A stretch of 64,000 nucleotides of DNA from Sphingobacterium sp. UBA7855 (lineage in GTDB: Bacteria; Bacteroidota; Bacteroidia; Sphingobacteriales; Sphingobacteriaceae): NCBI GenBank assembly GCA_002500745.1, contig DLST01000014.1:21679-85678 (forward strand), in the 5' to 3' direction. The position numbers were made by a program, and so were the translations under genes. The notes beneath the pieces are model-generated. The model was not told the origin of the DNA. It did no database searches and saw nothing but the letters and a program-made list of their open reading frames with translations. Positions 52,022-62,042 of the stretch are shown here, piece by piece (position 1 is the stretch's first letter; every line of letters starts with the position of its first letter).

Positions 52022-53701
52022 ATGATCAATTCTTCAAAAGAAAATAAAAGTAGCTCAAAAAGGCTAAAAAATAGCTTTACGCCAAGATTACTTATTTTAA
52101 GCTTGTTTATCATGCTTATTGGCCTATCTATACAGTGTGCAAGTATACAGCAACCAACCGGAGGGCCAAAAGATTCGATACCACCTAAAATCTTAGAGGA
52201 AAATCCTACGAATTTTTCGAAGAATTTTACAGCAAAAAAAATAGTTATCACTTTTGACGAATACATCAAACTCGCCAATCAACAAAAAGAATTTAGTGTG
52301 ACACCCGATATGGGGAGCAACCCGGAATTTAAAGTCAAGAAAAAAAATCTTGAAATTACCCTTCCAGATTCTCTTGAAAAGAATACAACTTATAGCATCT
52401 ACTTTGGTAAAGGACTTGTCGATTATAATGCGGGAAATGCATTGGTCAATTATGCTTACGTGTTTGCTACCGGAGACAAAATTGACTCGCTCAGCATAGC
52501 TGGTAATGTAAAAAGTGCAATAACTAAAGAGGTACAAAAAGATGTTAAAGTCTTGTTGATCCCCATTAGTCAAGATTCCATTTTTGGTAAAAAGAAAGCC
52601 AATATATTTACTACAACAGATACAGCTGGCAATTATAAACTAAATAATCTAAGGGAGGGAACATACCGCATTTACGCACTTCAGGAAAAAAACAATGACA
52701 GAATTTACAATGGTGCCGACGAAGAAATAGGTTTCTTAAAAGATTCTATCGTACTAGAGCGGGATCTCAGCAACATTAATCTTGAAATATTCAAGGCCAC
52801 TCCAAAGAAGTTTAGAACTTTAGAAAAGAAATTTGAAAAAAATGGAAGTGTACTACTTATTTTTAATAGAAGAGTAGTAAAACCCAATTTAAATATTCTT
52901 AATGATGAAGTAAATAATAAAGATAAAATCATACGCTTTGCAAAAACTTCTGATTCTGCAACCCTGTTTATTCCAAATTTAAAAATAGACTCTTTGAAGT
53001 TGGTCTTAATGGAAAATGAGAAGCCACTTGATACCATCCTGGTTAGAAAAGGAAACGTAAAAATAGAACCGACAATAGATCCTATTTTTACACCAAATAA
53101 CGGGAGGGTCGATCGTATCACTCACCTTCAAGTGTCCGCTTTCACACCAATAAAAAATATAGATAAGACAAAATTAAAGTTCAAGGAAGATTCATTGGTG
53201 CGAAGCAATTATCAACTTGCAGTAGATACAGCCAATTCCAACATCTATCATATTCGATATAATTGGAGAAAGGACAAAAAGTACCAAATCGAATTCGCAG
53301 AAGGCGCCATTACAGGCTATTTTGGAGAACAAAATAAAGAGAAAAAACTAGATCTTACCTATGACGATAGCGAGAACTATGGCGATCTTACTTTTGATTT
53401 CACCGATCTGGATAGCAATACAACTTACTTGGTAGAATTGATTAATGAAAAAAAGGACAAAGTCTATCGCTTAGACCTAGTAGACATAGATAACCCGACA
53501 GTTGTATATAAACAATATCCAGGAGGTAAATACAGTTTACGTGTAATCCGCGACGATAACGGTAATGGTATCTGGGATACTGGAGATGTAGAAAAAAAGA
53601 CATTTCCAGAACCTGTTGTATACTTAAACAAAACATTCACTATACGAGCAAACTGGGAGCAAAAAGATACCTTTTCATTAATTGGTCTCAAAAAAGAATG
53701 A
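52022..53701 (+). CDS. Ig-like domain lipoprotein
   Basis: 559 residues. A charged N-terminus precedes one hydrophobic segment and a lipobox-like LSIQC. An Ig-like (Big_5) domain follows: GGPKDSIPPKILEENPTNFSKNF and ITFDEYIKL, then several beta-rich repeats, one with a carboxypeptidase-regulatory-like motif (DTAGNYKLNNLREGTYRIYAL) and another with DDNGNGIWDTGD. Periplasmic or outer-membrane anchored. Function unknown. Codirectional with mnmG after 78 bases. Confidence 0.82.
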   Translation: MINSSKENKSSSKRLKNSFTPRLLILSLFIMLIGLSIQCASIQQPTGGPKDSIPPKILEENPTNFSKNFTAKKIVITFDEYIKLANQQKEFSVTPDMGSNPEFKVKKKNLEITLPDSLEKNTTYSIYFGKGLVDYNAGNALVNYAYVFATGDKIDSLSIAGNVKSAITKEVQKDVKVLLIPISQDSIFGKKKANIFTTTDTAGNYKLNNLREGTYRIYALQEKNNDRIYNGADEEIGFLKDSIVLERDLSNINLEIFKATPKKFRTLEKKFEKNGSVLLIFNRRVVKPNLNILNDEVNNKDKIIRFAKTSDSATLFIPNLKIDSLKLVLMENEKPLDTILVRKGNVKIEPTIDPIFTPNNGRVDRITHLQVSAFTPIKNIDKTKLKFKEDSLVRSNYQLAVDTANSNIYHIRYNWRKDKKYQIEFAEGAITGYFGEQNKEKKLDLTYDDSENYGDLTFDFTDLDSNTTYLVELINEKKDKVYRLDLVDIDNPTVVYKQYPGGKYSLRVIRDDNGNGIWDTGDVEKKTFPEPVVYLNKTFTIRANWEQKDTFSLIGLKKE

Positions 53702-53750
53702 TTGAGGCCACTAAATAAAAAATTATTTTAATGATGCCAATTTGTTTAAG

Positions 53751-54257
53751 TTAAAACCAGGAACTATACAAAACATAATTATGCGGTAACTGCTGTAACA
53801 ATTCTTTTTGTTCTTCAGTTAGCGCTTTTATTTTTTTCGCTGGTACACCGGCGTATAGGAATCCCGACTCACAGCGCGTATTTTCCAAAACCACCGCTCC
53901 AGCTGCTACTATCACATGAGATTCGATAACAGCATTGTCCATCACAATTGCGCCCATACCGATAAGTACGTGATCTTCCACAACGCAGCCATGTACCATC
54001 GCCTGGTGTCCTACGTTTACATAACTACCTATGGAAGTACCGCATTTTTTATACGTGCAATGTATAACAGCGCCATCTTGAATATTTGTATAGTTACCTA
54101 TTCGAATATAATTGACATCACCACGTACAACAGCATTAAACCAAACCGAACAATGATGTCCAATCTCAACGTCACCCACAATCGTCGAATTAGGTGCTAA
54201 GAAGCACTCTTCAGCAATTTGCGGTGACTTATCCAAAACGGGTAAAATAAGCGCCAT
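53751..54257 (-). CDS. gamma-type carbonic anhydrase family protein
   Basis: 168 residues of left-handed beta-helix hexapeptide repeats (NSTIVGDVEIGHHCSVW, VHGCVVEDHVLIGMGAIVMDNAVIE). Three zinc histidines are visible (VNVGHQAMVHG, IGHH, VIHC regions). Could be a true carbonic anhydrase or an acyltransferase-like relative (PaaY/YrdA). It lies 5 bases after nadB and is probably cotranscribed. Confidence 0.88.
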   Translation of the reverse strand: MALILPVLDKSPQIAEECFLAPNSTIVGDVEIGHHCSVWFNAVVRGDVNYIRIGNYTNIQDGAVIHCTYKKCGTSIGSYVNVGHQAMVHGCVVEDHVLIGMGAIVMDNAVIESHVIVAAGAVVLENTRCESGFLYAGVPAKKIKALTEEQKELLQQLPHNYVLYSSWF

Positions 54258-54262
54258 AACGT

Positions 54263-55855
54263 TTAGAAAATTGTATCCTGTAGTATTTCCGAGTGCCGCG
54301 GATGGTCAGTTGTATAATGCAAACCTCGACTTTCCTTACGCAACATCGCCGATTTAGTAACAATGTAAGCAACTTGAATCACATTTCGTAATTCACAAAG
54401 TTTGACAGAAAGCCTTGTATTTCTATAAAACTCCTCTGTCTCCTCATATAATAGATGGAGTCTCTTAAGCGCTCTTTCAAGCCTAAAATCAGAACGGACA
54501 ATACCAACGTAATCGCTCATGATCTTTTGACATTCCCGTAAATTGTGAGTCACCAAAATATCTTCATTAGAACGCGAAGTCTCAGAATCATCCCATTCGG
54601 GAACATCACGTATATGACTGATTGTTTCAACCAATTGCGTCGCATCTAAGAATATACGATGGGCATAGACAAGTGCTTCAAGCAGCGAGTTAGAAGCCAG
54701 CCTATTTGCGCCATGCAAGCCTGTAGAAGAACACTCTCCACAGGCATAAAGATTGAGAATACTGCTACGCCCAAAATCATCCACATAAATTCCACCGCAG
54801 AGATAATGCGCTGCAGGGGTCACAGGTATAAAGTCTTTGGACATGTCAAGTCCAATAGAAAGACATTTCTCATAAATATTCGGAAAGTGTTTGATAATAT
54901 CTTCCTTATCCCTATGCGTGATATCAAGATATACATAATCAATACCGGACTTCTTCATCTCCGCATCGATAGCTCTAGCCACTATATCTCTCGGAGCCAG
55001 CGAAGCTCGCTCATCATAATCCTCCATAAACGACTCTCCATTGAGCCTTCTTAAAACACCTCCAAATCCCCTTACTGCTTCGGATACGAGAAACGCAGGT
55101 GAGTCCTTAGGGTTATATAGTGACGTCGGATGAAATTGCATAAACTCCATATTACGCACCTTCCCTTTGGCTCTATACACCATCGCAATACCATCGCCAG
55201 TAGCAATGGTTGGATTAGTTGTGCTCGAATATACATGCCCAGCCCCACCAGAAGCCATTACCGTAACCTTACTCAAAATCTTATCAACGTGATGGGAAGA
55301 TGTATTAAAAGCATAAATACCAAAACAAGTAATATCCGTTTTGTTCTTGTCTACATATTCCCCCAGGTGGTGCTGCGTAATTAAATCAATGGCAAAGTAA
55401 TGTGTTACAATTTCGATATTAGGGTCAATATGTGCCTGCTCCAATAATGCCCGTTCAATTTCGTAGCCAGTAATATCCTTGTAATGTAAGATCCGATGTG
55501 CCGAATGTCCCCCTTCTTTTGCCAAATCGTAAAGTCCCGATTCTTCCTTATCAAATGACGTCCCGTAGGAAATAAGCTCGGCAATACGGTCGGGAGCTTC
55601 CCGCACTACGTTTTCCACAATTTCAACATCACATAATCCATCCCCAGCTATCTGAGTATCAACGATATGCTTTTCAAAGCTATCAGACTTATCCACAACA
55701 GCAGCTACTCCCCCTTGCGCATATTTTGTATTTGACTCATCCTCATTAGACTTGGTGACTATCAACACTTTACCGAATTGAGAAGCTTTTAATGCAAAGC
55801 TTAATCCTGCTATACCTGATCCAATGACCAAAAAATCGACCTTTCTATCTGCCAT
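54263..55855 (-). CDS. nadB: L-aspartate oxidase
   Basis: 530 residues from ATG 55855. First enzyme of de novo NAD synthesis: oxidises aspartate to iminoaspartate. FAD motif LVIGSGIAGLSFALKAS, EGGHSAHRILHY, FMQFHPTSLY, CGECSSTGLHGANRLASNSLLEAL, and the helical C-terminus ending near the stop. Divergent from nadA across a 2.9 kb gap, whereas many bacteria keep the two together. The coding region contains a perfect TTATCCACA (55689-55697) and a TTTTCCACA (55611-55619). Confidence 0.95.
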   Translation of the reverse strand: MADRKVDFLVIGSGIAGLSFALKASQFGKVLIVTKSNEDESNTKYAQGGVAAVVDKSDSFEKHIVDTQIAGDGLCDVEIVENVVREAPDRIAELISYGTSFDKEESGLYDLAKEGGHSAHRILHYKDITGYEIERALLEQAHIDPNIEIVTHYFAIDLITQHHLGEYVDKNKTDITCFGIYAFNTSSHHVDKILSKVTVMASGGAGHVYSSTTNPTIATGDGIAMVYRAKGKVRNMEFMQFHPTSLYNPKDSPAFLVSEAVRGFGGVLRRLNGESFMEDYDERASLAPRDIVARAIDAEMKKSGIDYVYLDITHRDKEDIIKHFPNIYEKCLSIGLDMSKDFIPVTPAAHYLCGGIYVDDFGRSSILNLYACGECSSTGLHGANRLASNSLLEALVYAHRIFLDATQLVETISHIRDVPEWDDSETSRSNEDILVTHNLRECQKIMSDYVGIVRSDFRLERALKRLHLLYEETEEFYRNTRLSVKLCELRNVIQVAYIVTKSAMLRKESRGLHYTTDHPRHSEILQDTIF

Positions 55856-56400
55856 ATATTTTAAATTCACAAACTATCCCCAAAAGTGACAATTCAAATT
55901 AACGAAAAATGTGGAAAACGTGTAAATAAAAGGTTAAATAAAAATGAAAAGTATTTAACAATTCACAAGTCCCCTATTTTCCAACTAAATTTCTCAAACT
56001 TTTCCGCACAAAATTCATGAGATTTCCACATTTATTAAACATAAACTATTCAACAAAAAATTATGGAAAATAAAAAACATGAATAATTACAATTTTAAAA
56101 ATCAGCTATTTAATCTTAAAAATCTGTTGAAAAATTGTTGAAAACTCTATAAAAACCTAAAATCAAAATGGAAATAATCCTATTTATACCACTTTTCCAC
56201 ACCATAATAAACAATAAGAGATCTTCTATTTAAAATAATTAGTATTTATTGAAAAAAAAGATTGTGGAATACGTTCGAAAATCTTTGTTTAGTTTTGTAA
56301 AGTTCAATTAGACGCTTCTACATTTCGATATTTGGAAAACGTAAACTCCCCTATCGAAATACGCGATTGTAGTTGAGTTTATTTTTTTTAAAAATAATTC
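55611..56400. other. candidate chromosome origin (oriC) core
   Basis: Cluster of DnaA-box-like 9-mers: TTTTCCACA 55611, perfect TTATCCACA 55689, TGTGGAAAA 55910 (reverse), ATTTCCACA 56022, paired TGTTGAAAA 56125 and 56136 (spaced 11), TTTTCCACA 56193, TGTGGAATA 56263 (reverse). Between 56031 and 56190 the DNA is extremely AT-rich (13 percent G+C in 56041-56100, 22 percent in 56101-56160 by hand count), a likely unwinding element. Strand composition switches just after it. Two parS sites lie about 6 kb to the left. dnaA itself is not in the window. Confidence 0.65.
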
Positions 56401-58808
56401 TAAACGCTTTTTAAGCGCTTTAGAATGCAATATTTATTTTATATTTTTTTTGATATGGGTTTAACGTGATCTTAAGAGGCTTTATTTGAAATTCTTTTGC
56501 ATTTCTTGCAATCGAACGCTCATACAATTCCTTATTTTAAGTTTTTATTTAAATTGTGAATTTATTGGAATTCTAAGCTGTACAAGACGTGCGAAATACT
56601 ATTTTTAAGTAAGTTTTGATGCAATCAGCCTTCAATATTTCCAATTTTCAAGGAAATAGAGAGTTTTATTGAATTCTAAAGCACTTTAGTTTATTCGAAA
56701 TGATTATTTGTTGATTTTTTTTCTATCAAAAACTGATTTAAATGCCTTGATATTGGTCTATTTATAGTTTTTTGGAGCGAAAAGTATAATAACTAATTCT
56801 GGGCCATTAGATTCTTTTTGCACAGCTTCTTCATGCTGTCAAATAGATTAAACGCTTCCAGATGGATAGATTTTGGATTTATGAATAGAAATTTTTAATT
56901 TTTAAGCGCTCCTAGTAAGGTTATTTTGCTGTTTGGTCCTATGCGGATTTTATATTCAAATCTGTAGGCGCCAAATTTGAATATAAACGTTTTTACAATT
57001 GAATATTCACTTATAATCTTCTTTGAACAATATCTGTAAGATTCTAGACGACTTTATTTGAAAATTTGATTTTTAAAGGTAAAATGGATCAACTAAGGGA
57101 TTGAAATTGTAGATCAAATAATTTATTCGAATAATTTATTGTAGTACAAACAATCTTGTTATATTTGTTGCCCAGCCTTAATTTTTATTTGGAACTAGTG
57201 GAAAGTCGATCGGTGAGATTTAAGTATTTTGGATGATGATTTAGAATTCTTATTATAAGGAATTCTAAAGAGGTTTGTTTTTTAAATAAACGCCCTATAG
57301 GTCAAATAGATTTATTTTAAATAGCAATTTTATCCCCTATTCAATCCTAAGCGATTAAGCGTGTTTTAGATCTTTTAAAGATATTTTCTAATAATTTTTT
57401 TATTAATCTTAAAATTCATTTATTTAACTTTATATTATTTTTTTTCTAGTTTGTATTTGAAATCCAGCTTATTTGTAGATTTTTGCTAAAGTTTGTTGAT
57501 AGCATATTTAATGTGTGGACTTATTTAGCTCAATTTTTATATTAAACGTCCTTACAATGGAGTAGATAGCCATCTATTAGATTGTATTGCTAATATTCGA
57601 TTCTCAGCGGGTCTGTTTGGAAAAAATATCATATCGATTTTGGCAACAATCCGATAATACAATAGTATTTTTCATAATTAGTCTGTGAGAATAGCATATA
57701 ATTAAATTCATTTTATAAATATGGGAATATTCAATTCTTATTGAGTTAATTATAAATATGCATTTCCCTAGATCCAGTTCCTACCTGGTTACAATTGTTT
57801 CTCTTTATAAGATTATAGTATTTATCACACCGCGCGTTTTTTTTCAAAATATGCTGTTCTAGCGCCTTTACTTTATGACGTAATTTTCATTAGGTGGTGT
57901 GCAACTAGTTGAATCTCGATTTGAAGCTCCTGTTCAAGCTATATTAAATATTATCTGAAATTAGTTCCGATGCGAATGCGCTAATAATGCTACAGTGCTT
58001 AATAGGCAGGTTGCGGTAAATGGAAGTTATTACGAAGAATGGCGCTACAGACGATTGTCAAGCGCCTTATTTTCCCTTTTCACTGCGCCTATTTAGTATT
58101 CATCCTTTTGAGTGTTTCAAATTCATTGCTTGTTGGCTAATTTAACCCCTTGAGAATTCAATAAAAATTTTTTGATCAAGATCCACATCATAAATCGGTT
58201 TTATAATGACTTTAAATCCCATAGTCGCATAAAATGTTAATAAATAAAGCTTCATTTTGTGCCATATTTTTCATTGTTTTGTAATATGGCGAAGAACGTT
58301 CCTTAAGCTACGAAAAGGGAATGTTGGCGAAACCGATTTTCTGGCATGGAAATAGTTTACAATAAACCCGCTGAGCTTTTGATAAAGCATATGTCTCTTA
58401 ATTATATGCTTTATATTCAATTGTAGAAGGGTTTATATTGAAAAGAGATTTCTTTACTATTTTTTATTGACAATAATTTAACTATTATTTTTAAATATAA
58501 AGGCTTTAAGTATTGAAGAACCTTTCGGTTTCCTTTCTTGTTTGCTTATACAAATCATGATGGAGAGCAGCTATTGGACCAAATTTCGCAATTGATAAGA
58601 TCCATAAATCCGGATAATTAATACAAACAAGTTATAACAAAAAAATAATCAATATATTGGTTATCAACTATTAATATCCTAATGCCAACTACTATTTTCT
58701 GTTGATGTGAAGGTTCACTTGCAATCATTAGATTAATTTGCTTTTAATTGACTTTTATATATGCAACAATGCTTATTTTTGTCATTCACAAAAGTTGAAA
58801 GTACCCGT
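56401..58808. other. 2.4 kb gene-free AT-rich stretch upstream of nadA
   Basis: No frame of about 60 codons or more on either strand, no tRNA-like fold and no RNase P, SRP or tmRNA signature. T exceeds A and G exceeds C on the plus strand. It holds recurrent short motifs of the AAACGCTT / AAGCGCTT / AGCGCCTT kind and several GAATTCTAA copies. A perfect 11-base inverted repeat (ATAAAGCATAT 58382-58392, ATATGCTTTAT 58404-58414) and the imperfect palindrome at 58646-58663 lie near nadA. Probably the right half of the origin region plus the nadA promoter. Confidence 0.55.
58646..58668. promoter_or_regulatory. palindromic site upstream of nadA
   Basis: TAATCAATATATTGGTTA (58646-58663) is palindromic except for one pair. 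It extends into TTATCAAC. The 15-mer ATATTGGTTATCAAC (58654-58668) matches 48028-48042 at 14 positions. About 140 bases upstream of the nadA ATG, so an operator is possible. Confidence 0.4.
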
Positions 58809-59804
58809 ATGGAAATTGTAAATTATGAGCTTCAGGCCAAAGGTTATATTGATGCTCCGATCGATCCTTCATTGGATCTGGTTGAAGAAATCCAACGATT
58901 GAAAAAAGAAAAGAATGCTGTAATATTGGCTCATTATTATCAAGAGTCTGAAATTCAGGATATAGCCGATTATATTGGAGATAGCCTAGGACTATCACAA
59001 GAGGCAGCAAAGACAGATGCGGATTTAATTGTTTTTGCTGGCGTGCATTTCATGGCTGAAACCGCTAAAATACTTTCACCTACAAAAAAGGTTATTTTGC
59101 CTGATGCCAAAGCTGGTTGTTCACTGTCGGATTCCTGTCCACCACATCTTTTTGCGAAGTTTAAAGAACAATATCCAGATCATCTGGTCATCACCTATGT
59201 GAACTGTACCGCTGAATTGAAAGCGCTTTCAGATATTGTATGTACATCAAGTAATGCTGTTCAAATTGTAGAGAGCTTGCCTAAAGACCAAAAAATCATT
59301 TTTGGTCCCGACCGTAATCTGGGCGCATACGTTAAAAAGAAAACAGGACGAGATCTTGTGCTTTGGAACGGTGCATGTATGGTACATGAAATTTTTTCTC
59401 AAGATAAAATTGATCGTTTGAAAAGCGAACACCCAGAGGCTAAATTTATTGCGCATCCGGAGTGTGAAGATCATATATTGGCGATAGCTGATTATGTGGG
59501 CTCGACAGCTGGCATGCTTAAATTTACTCAAGCAGATACTGCCCAGGCTTATATTGTTGCTACAGAATCTGGTATTCTATATCAAATGCAAAAAGCAAGT
59601 CCACATAAGACTTTTATTCCTGCACCTCCTAATAATGCATGTGCATGTAATGATTGCCCCCACATGAAGCTGAATACGCTTGAAAAGCTATACAATTGCC
59701 TTAAGTTTGAATCGCCTGAAATTATTCTTCCTGAAGATGTTATTCTACGTGCCCAGCGTCCGATTGAACGCATGCTGGAAATATCGGCGAGCTTGGGACT
59801 ATAA
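58809..59804 (+). CDS. nadA: quinolinate synthase
   Basis: 331 residues from ATG 58809 (the frame opens at 58761 with a tail unlike the family). Condenses iminoaspartate with dihydroxyacetone phosphate. The three cysteines for the 4Fe-4S cluster are in the family positions: [14 protein letters not shown] and [31 protein letters not shown] and [11 protein letters not shown] are also diagnostic. Works directly after NadB, encoded on the other side of the gap. Confidence 0.94.
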   Translation: MEIVNYELQAKGYIDAPIDPSLDLVEEIQRLKKEKNAVILAHYYQESEIQDIADYIGDSLGLSQEAAKTDADLIVFAGVHFMAETAKILSPTKKVILPDAKAGCSLSDSCPPHLFAKFKEQYPDHLVITYVNCTAELKALSDIVCTSSNAVQIVESLPKDQKIIFGPDRNLGAYVKKKTGRDLVLWNGACMVHEIFSQDKIDRLKSEHPEAKFIAHPECEDHILAIADYVGSTAGMLKFTQADTAQAYIVATESGILYQMQKASPHKTFIPAPPNNACACNDCPHMKLNTLEKLYNCLKFESPEIILPEDVILRAQRPIERMLEISASLGL

Positions 59805-60014
59805 CGATTAGCATAATTGTTATTAGCAATAGAAGAGTGGTTTTCGATAGCTAGCATGAGTTTTTATTTTTATATAACAGAAACTAGAACTACGATTTGA
59901 CAAGTGCGGAAAACTGTGAGATTTTATTGTGAAAACTGTTTTGTAATGTTAGTATGATCAATCGTTGAGATGATTGTTTGGCATTATCGATAATAAACTT
60001 TTAAACTTTTTAAC

Positions 60015-61067
60015 ATGTTTGATTTTGACAATACCGAACGAACCAATTTGGAAGAAATGGGTGAGTTTGGACTGATTGATTATATAAGCAAAGCTGTGGA
60101 ATTGACAGAGAAGTCTACCATTAAAGGTATAGGTGATGACGCTGCTGTTTTGGATTTTGAAGGTAAGAAAACTTTGATATCCACTGACTTGCTTTTGGAG
60201 GGAATTCATTTTGATCTTCGTTATGTTCCTTTAAAGCATCTAGGTTACAAAGCTGTTCAGGTCAATTTGAGCGATATCTACGCAATGAATGGAATAGCCT
60301 CTCAGATTACATTTTCAATAGGTTTGTCCTCAAAATTTCCATTGGAAGCTGTAGAGGAGATTTATCAGGGAGCTTTAATTGCCTGTAAGAAATATAACGT
60401 CGATTTAATTGGAGGAGATACATCTGCTTCAGCACAAGGATTAGTAATTTCTGTCACGAGTATAGGTTACGCTGATGCAGATCAAATCGTTTATCGTAGC
60501 GGCGCTCAGGAAGGAGATTTATTATGTGTATCTGGCGACCTTGGGGCAGCATACATGGGCTTACAGCTGCTTGAACGCGAGAAGGATATTTATCTAGAAA
60601 ATCCAAATGTACAACCTGATCTGGAAGGGAAAGATTACATCGTTGAGCGGCAATTAAAACCCGAAGCCCGTAAAGATATTGTAGCTTTATTTGCTGATCT
60701 GGGAATTAAGCCTACAGCTATGATGGATGTTTCCGATGGGCTTGCCTCCGAGATTCTTCATATCTGCCGACAATCGGACAAAGGCTGTCGTCTATACGAG
60801 GAAAAAATTCCACTGGATCAGATGACTTACGATACTGGGCGGGAATTTGGAATTGATCCGACTGTAGCCGCGTTGAATGGCGGGGAAGACTACGAATTAT
60901 TGTTTACAATTGCTCAAGCGGATCATGATAAAATTAAGAATCTGCCAGACATCAGTATTATTGGTTATATGACACCCAGATCTGAAGGTTGTGAGATGAT
61001 ATCTAAATCTGGAAATCTTTATCCGATTACAGCACAAGGATGGAATGCTTTTAAGAAGAAAGAATAA
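60015..61067 (+). CDS. thiL: thiamine-monophosphate kinase
   Basis: 350 residues. Makes thiamine diphosphate, cofactor of the Dxs and PdhB enzymes also encoded here. GIGDDAAVLDF, STDLLLEGIHFDL, AVQVNLSDIYAMNG, DLIGGDTSAS, AMMDVSDGLASEI and NGGEDYELLF are the AIRS-like ATP and Mg sites. It converges on scpA with a shared terminator. Confidence 0.94.
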   Translation: MFDFDNTERTNLEEMGEFGLIDYISKAVELTEKSTIKGIGDDAAVLDFEGKKTLISTDLLLEGIHFDLRYVPLKHLGYKAVQVNLSDIYAMNGIASQITFSIGLSSKFPLEAVEEIYQGALIACKKYNVDLIGGDTSASAQGLVISVTSIGYADADQIVYRSGAQEGDLLCVSGDLGAAYMGLQLLEREKDIYLENPNVQPDLEGKDYIVERQLKPEARKDIVALFADLGIKPTAMMDVSDGLASEILHICRQSDKGCRLYEEKIPLDQMTYDTGREFGIDPTVAALNGGEDYELLFTIAQADHDKIKNLPDISIIGYMTPRSEGCEMISKSGNLYPITAQGWNAFKKKE

Positions 61068-61096
61068 AAAAAGACCTGTCTTAGACGGGTCTTTTT
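61068..61096. terminator. bidirectional terminator between thiL and scpA
   Basis: AAAAAGACCTGTC (61068-61080) pairs with GACGGGTCTTTTT (61084-61096) around TTA, with one G-U pair. A and T runs on both sides suit both genes. Confidence 0.85.
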
Positions 61097-61884
61097 TATG
61101 CTTCTTCAGTTTCTAAGATAAATTCTTCCTCTTCATTAGGATCTCTTCCACCAACATTGAAATTGTTGTAGCCCAGGCCTACTTCAATCTGTAACAACTG
61201 CTGCTGAAGCATTTCAAGAATGGCCAAAAAGTTATAGACAAACTGAATTTTATTTTCTGAGTTTTTAAGAATTTCCTGAAAATCCAATTTCTTGTTAATC
61301 TCAATGAGTTTGGCTATTGCTTTCTTTTGTTGTTCAATGGTGTACGGATATTTGACAACCGTATGGGTTACTTCTGGCGGACGATTACGGAATTGATACA
61401 TCATTTGCTCGTAGATCATCATTAGGCCATAAAGATCGAAGTTATCCAAATTTTCGCCGCTAGAATCTAGCTTAAGTCTGTGCTGGATATCGAAACGTAT
61501 ATTGCCTCGGCTATAGCATTTTAGACGATCCTCCTCCAATATTCTAAGATCTTCACAGGTTTCTTTAAATTGTTTATAGAGAATAAGTTTTTGAACAAGA
61601 TCTTCCCTAAGATCAATTTCATTCTCGTGCTCGTCCAAATCTGGACGAGGGAGTAGCATTTTGGCTTTAATACGCATCAGCGTGGAGGCAACGAAGATAA
61701 ATTCACTTGCCATTTCCATATTGAGCGCATGCATTTGGCTCACATAAGACAAAAAATCATCTGTAATCTTTGAAATTGGTATATCATGGATATTCAATTC
61801 ATCCCGTTCGATAAAAAATAATAGTAAATCAAAAGGTCCCTCAAATTGAGGAAGCTTGATTTCGTAGCCTTCTTCTACTTGCAT
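61096..61884 (-). CDS. scpA: segregation and condensation protein A
   Basis: 262 residues. Kleisin subunit bridging SMC heads in the SMC-ScpAB condensin. KLPQFEGPFDLLLFFIERDELNIHDIPISKITDDFLSYV is the diagnostic N-terminus; a winged-helix C-terminus follows (IQFVYNFLAILEMLQQQLLQIE). scpB is not adjacent. Its nearness to the proposed origin and parS sites fits the known role of ParB-parS in loading SMC. Confidence 0.94.
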   Translation of the reverse strand: MQVEEGYEIKLPQFEGPFDLLLFFIERDELNIHDIPISKITDDFLSYVSQMHALNMEMASEFIFVASTLMRIKAKMLLPRPDLDEHENEIDLREDLVQKLILYKQFKETCEDLRILEEDRLKCYSRGNIRFDIQHRLKLDSSGENLDNFDLYGLMMIYEQMMYQFRNRPPEVTHTVVKYPYTIEQQKKAIAKLIEINKKLDFQEILKNSENKIQFVYNFLAILEMLQQQLLQIEVGLGYNNFNVGGRDPNEEEEFILETEEA

Positions 61885-61892
61885 ATCTTATA

Positions 61893-61900
61893 CAAATTTA
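61893..61900 (-). promoter_or_regulatory. -7 box close to the scpA start
   Basis: CAAATTTA on the plus strand reads TAAATTTG on the minus strand, 8 bases before the ATG at 61884, giving a very short leader. Confidence 0.45.
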
Positions 61901-62042
61901 CATATAAAATCTTTTGCAGTAACGCTTATGCAAACTATTCACTATTTTATTTGTTGTACCTCAATATGTAAATGCGATTTATTTTAAACATTAAATAAAT
62001 TTGTCGTTACTTTGTGAGTATACATCATGTAAATAGCATACT

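Noticed and set aside
54659..55054. 131-codon frame antisense to nadB
   Set aside because: Shadow of the conserved nadB reading frame.
58382..58414. dif site for XerCD
   Set aside because: Arms are separated by 11 bases instead of 6-8 and the site lies beside the proposed origin, not the terminus.
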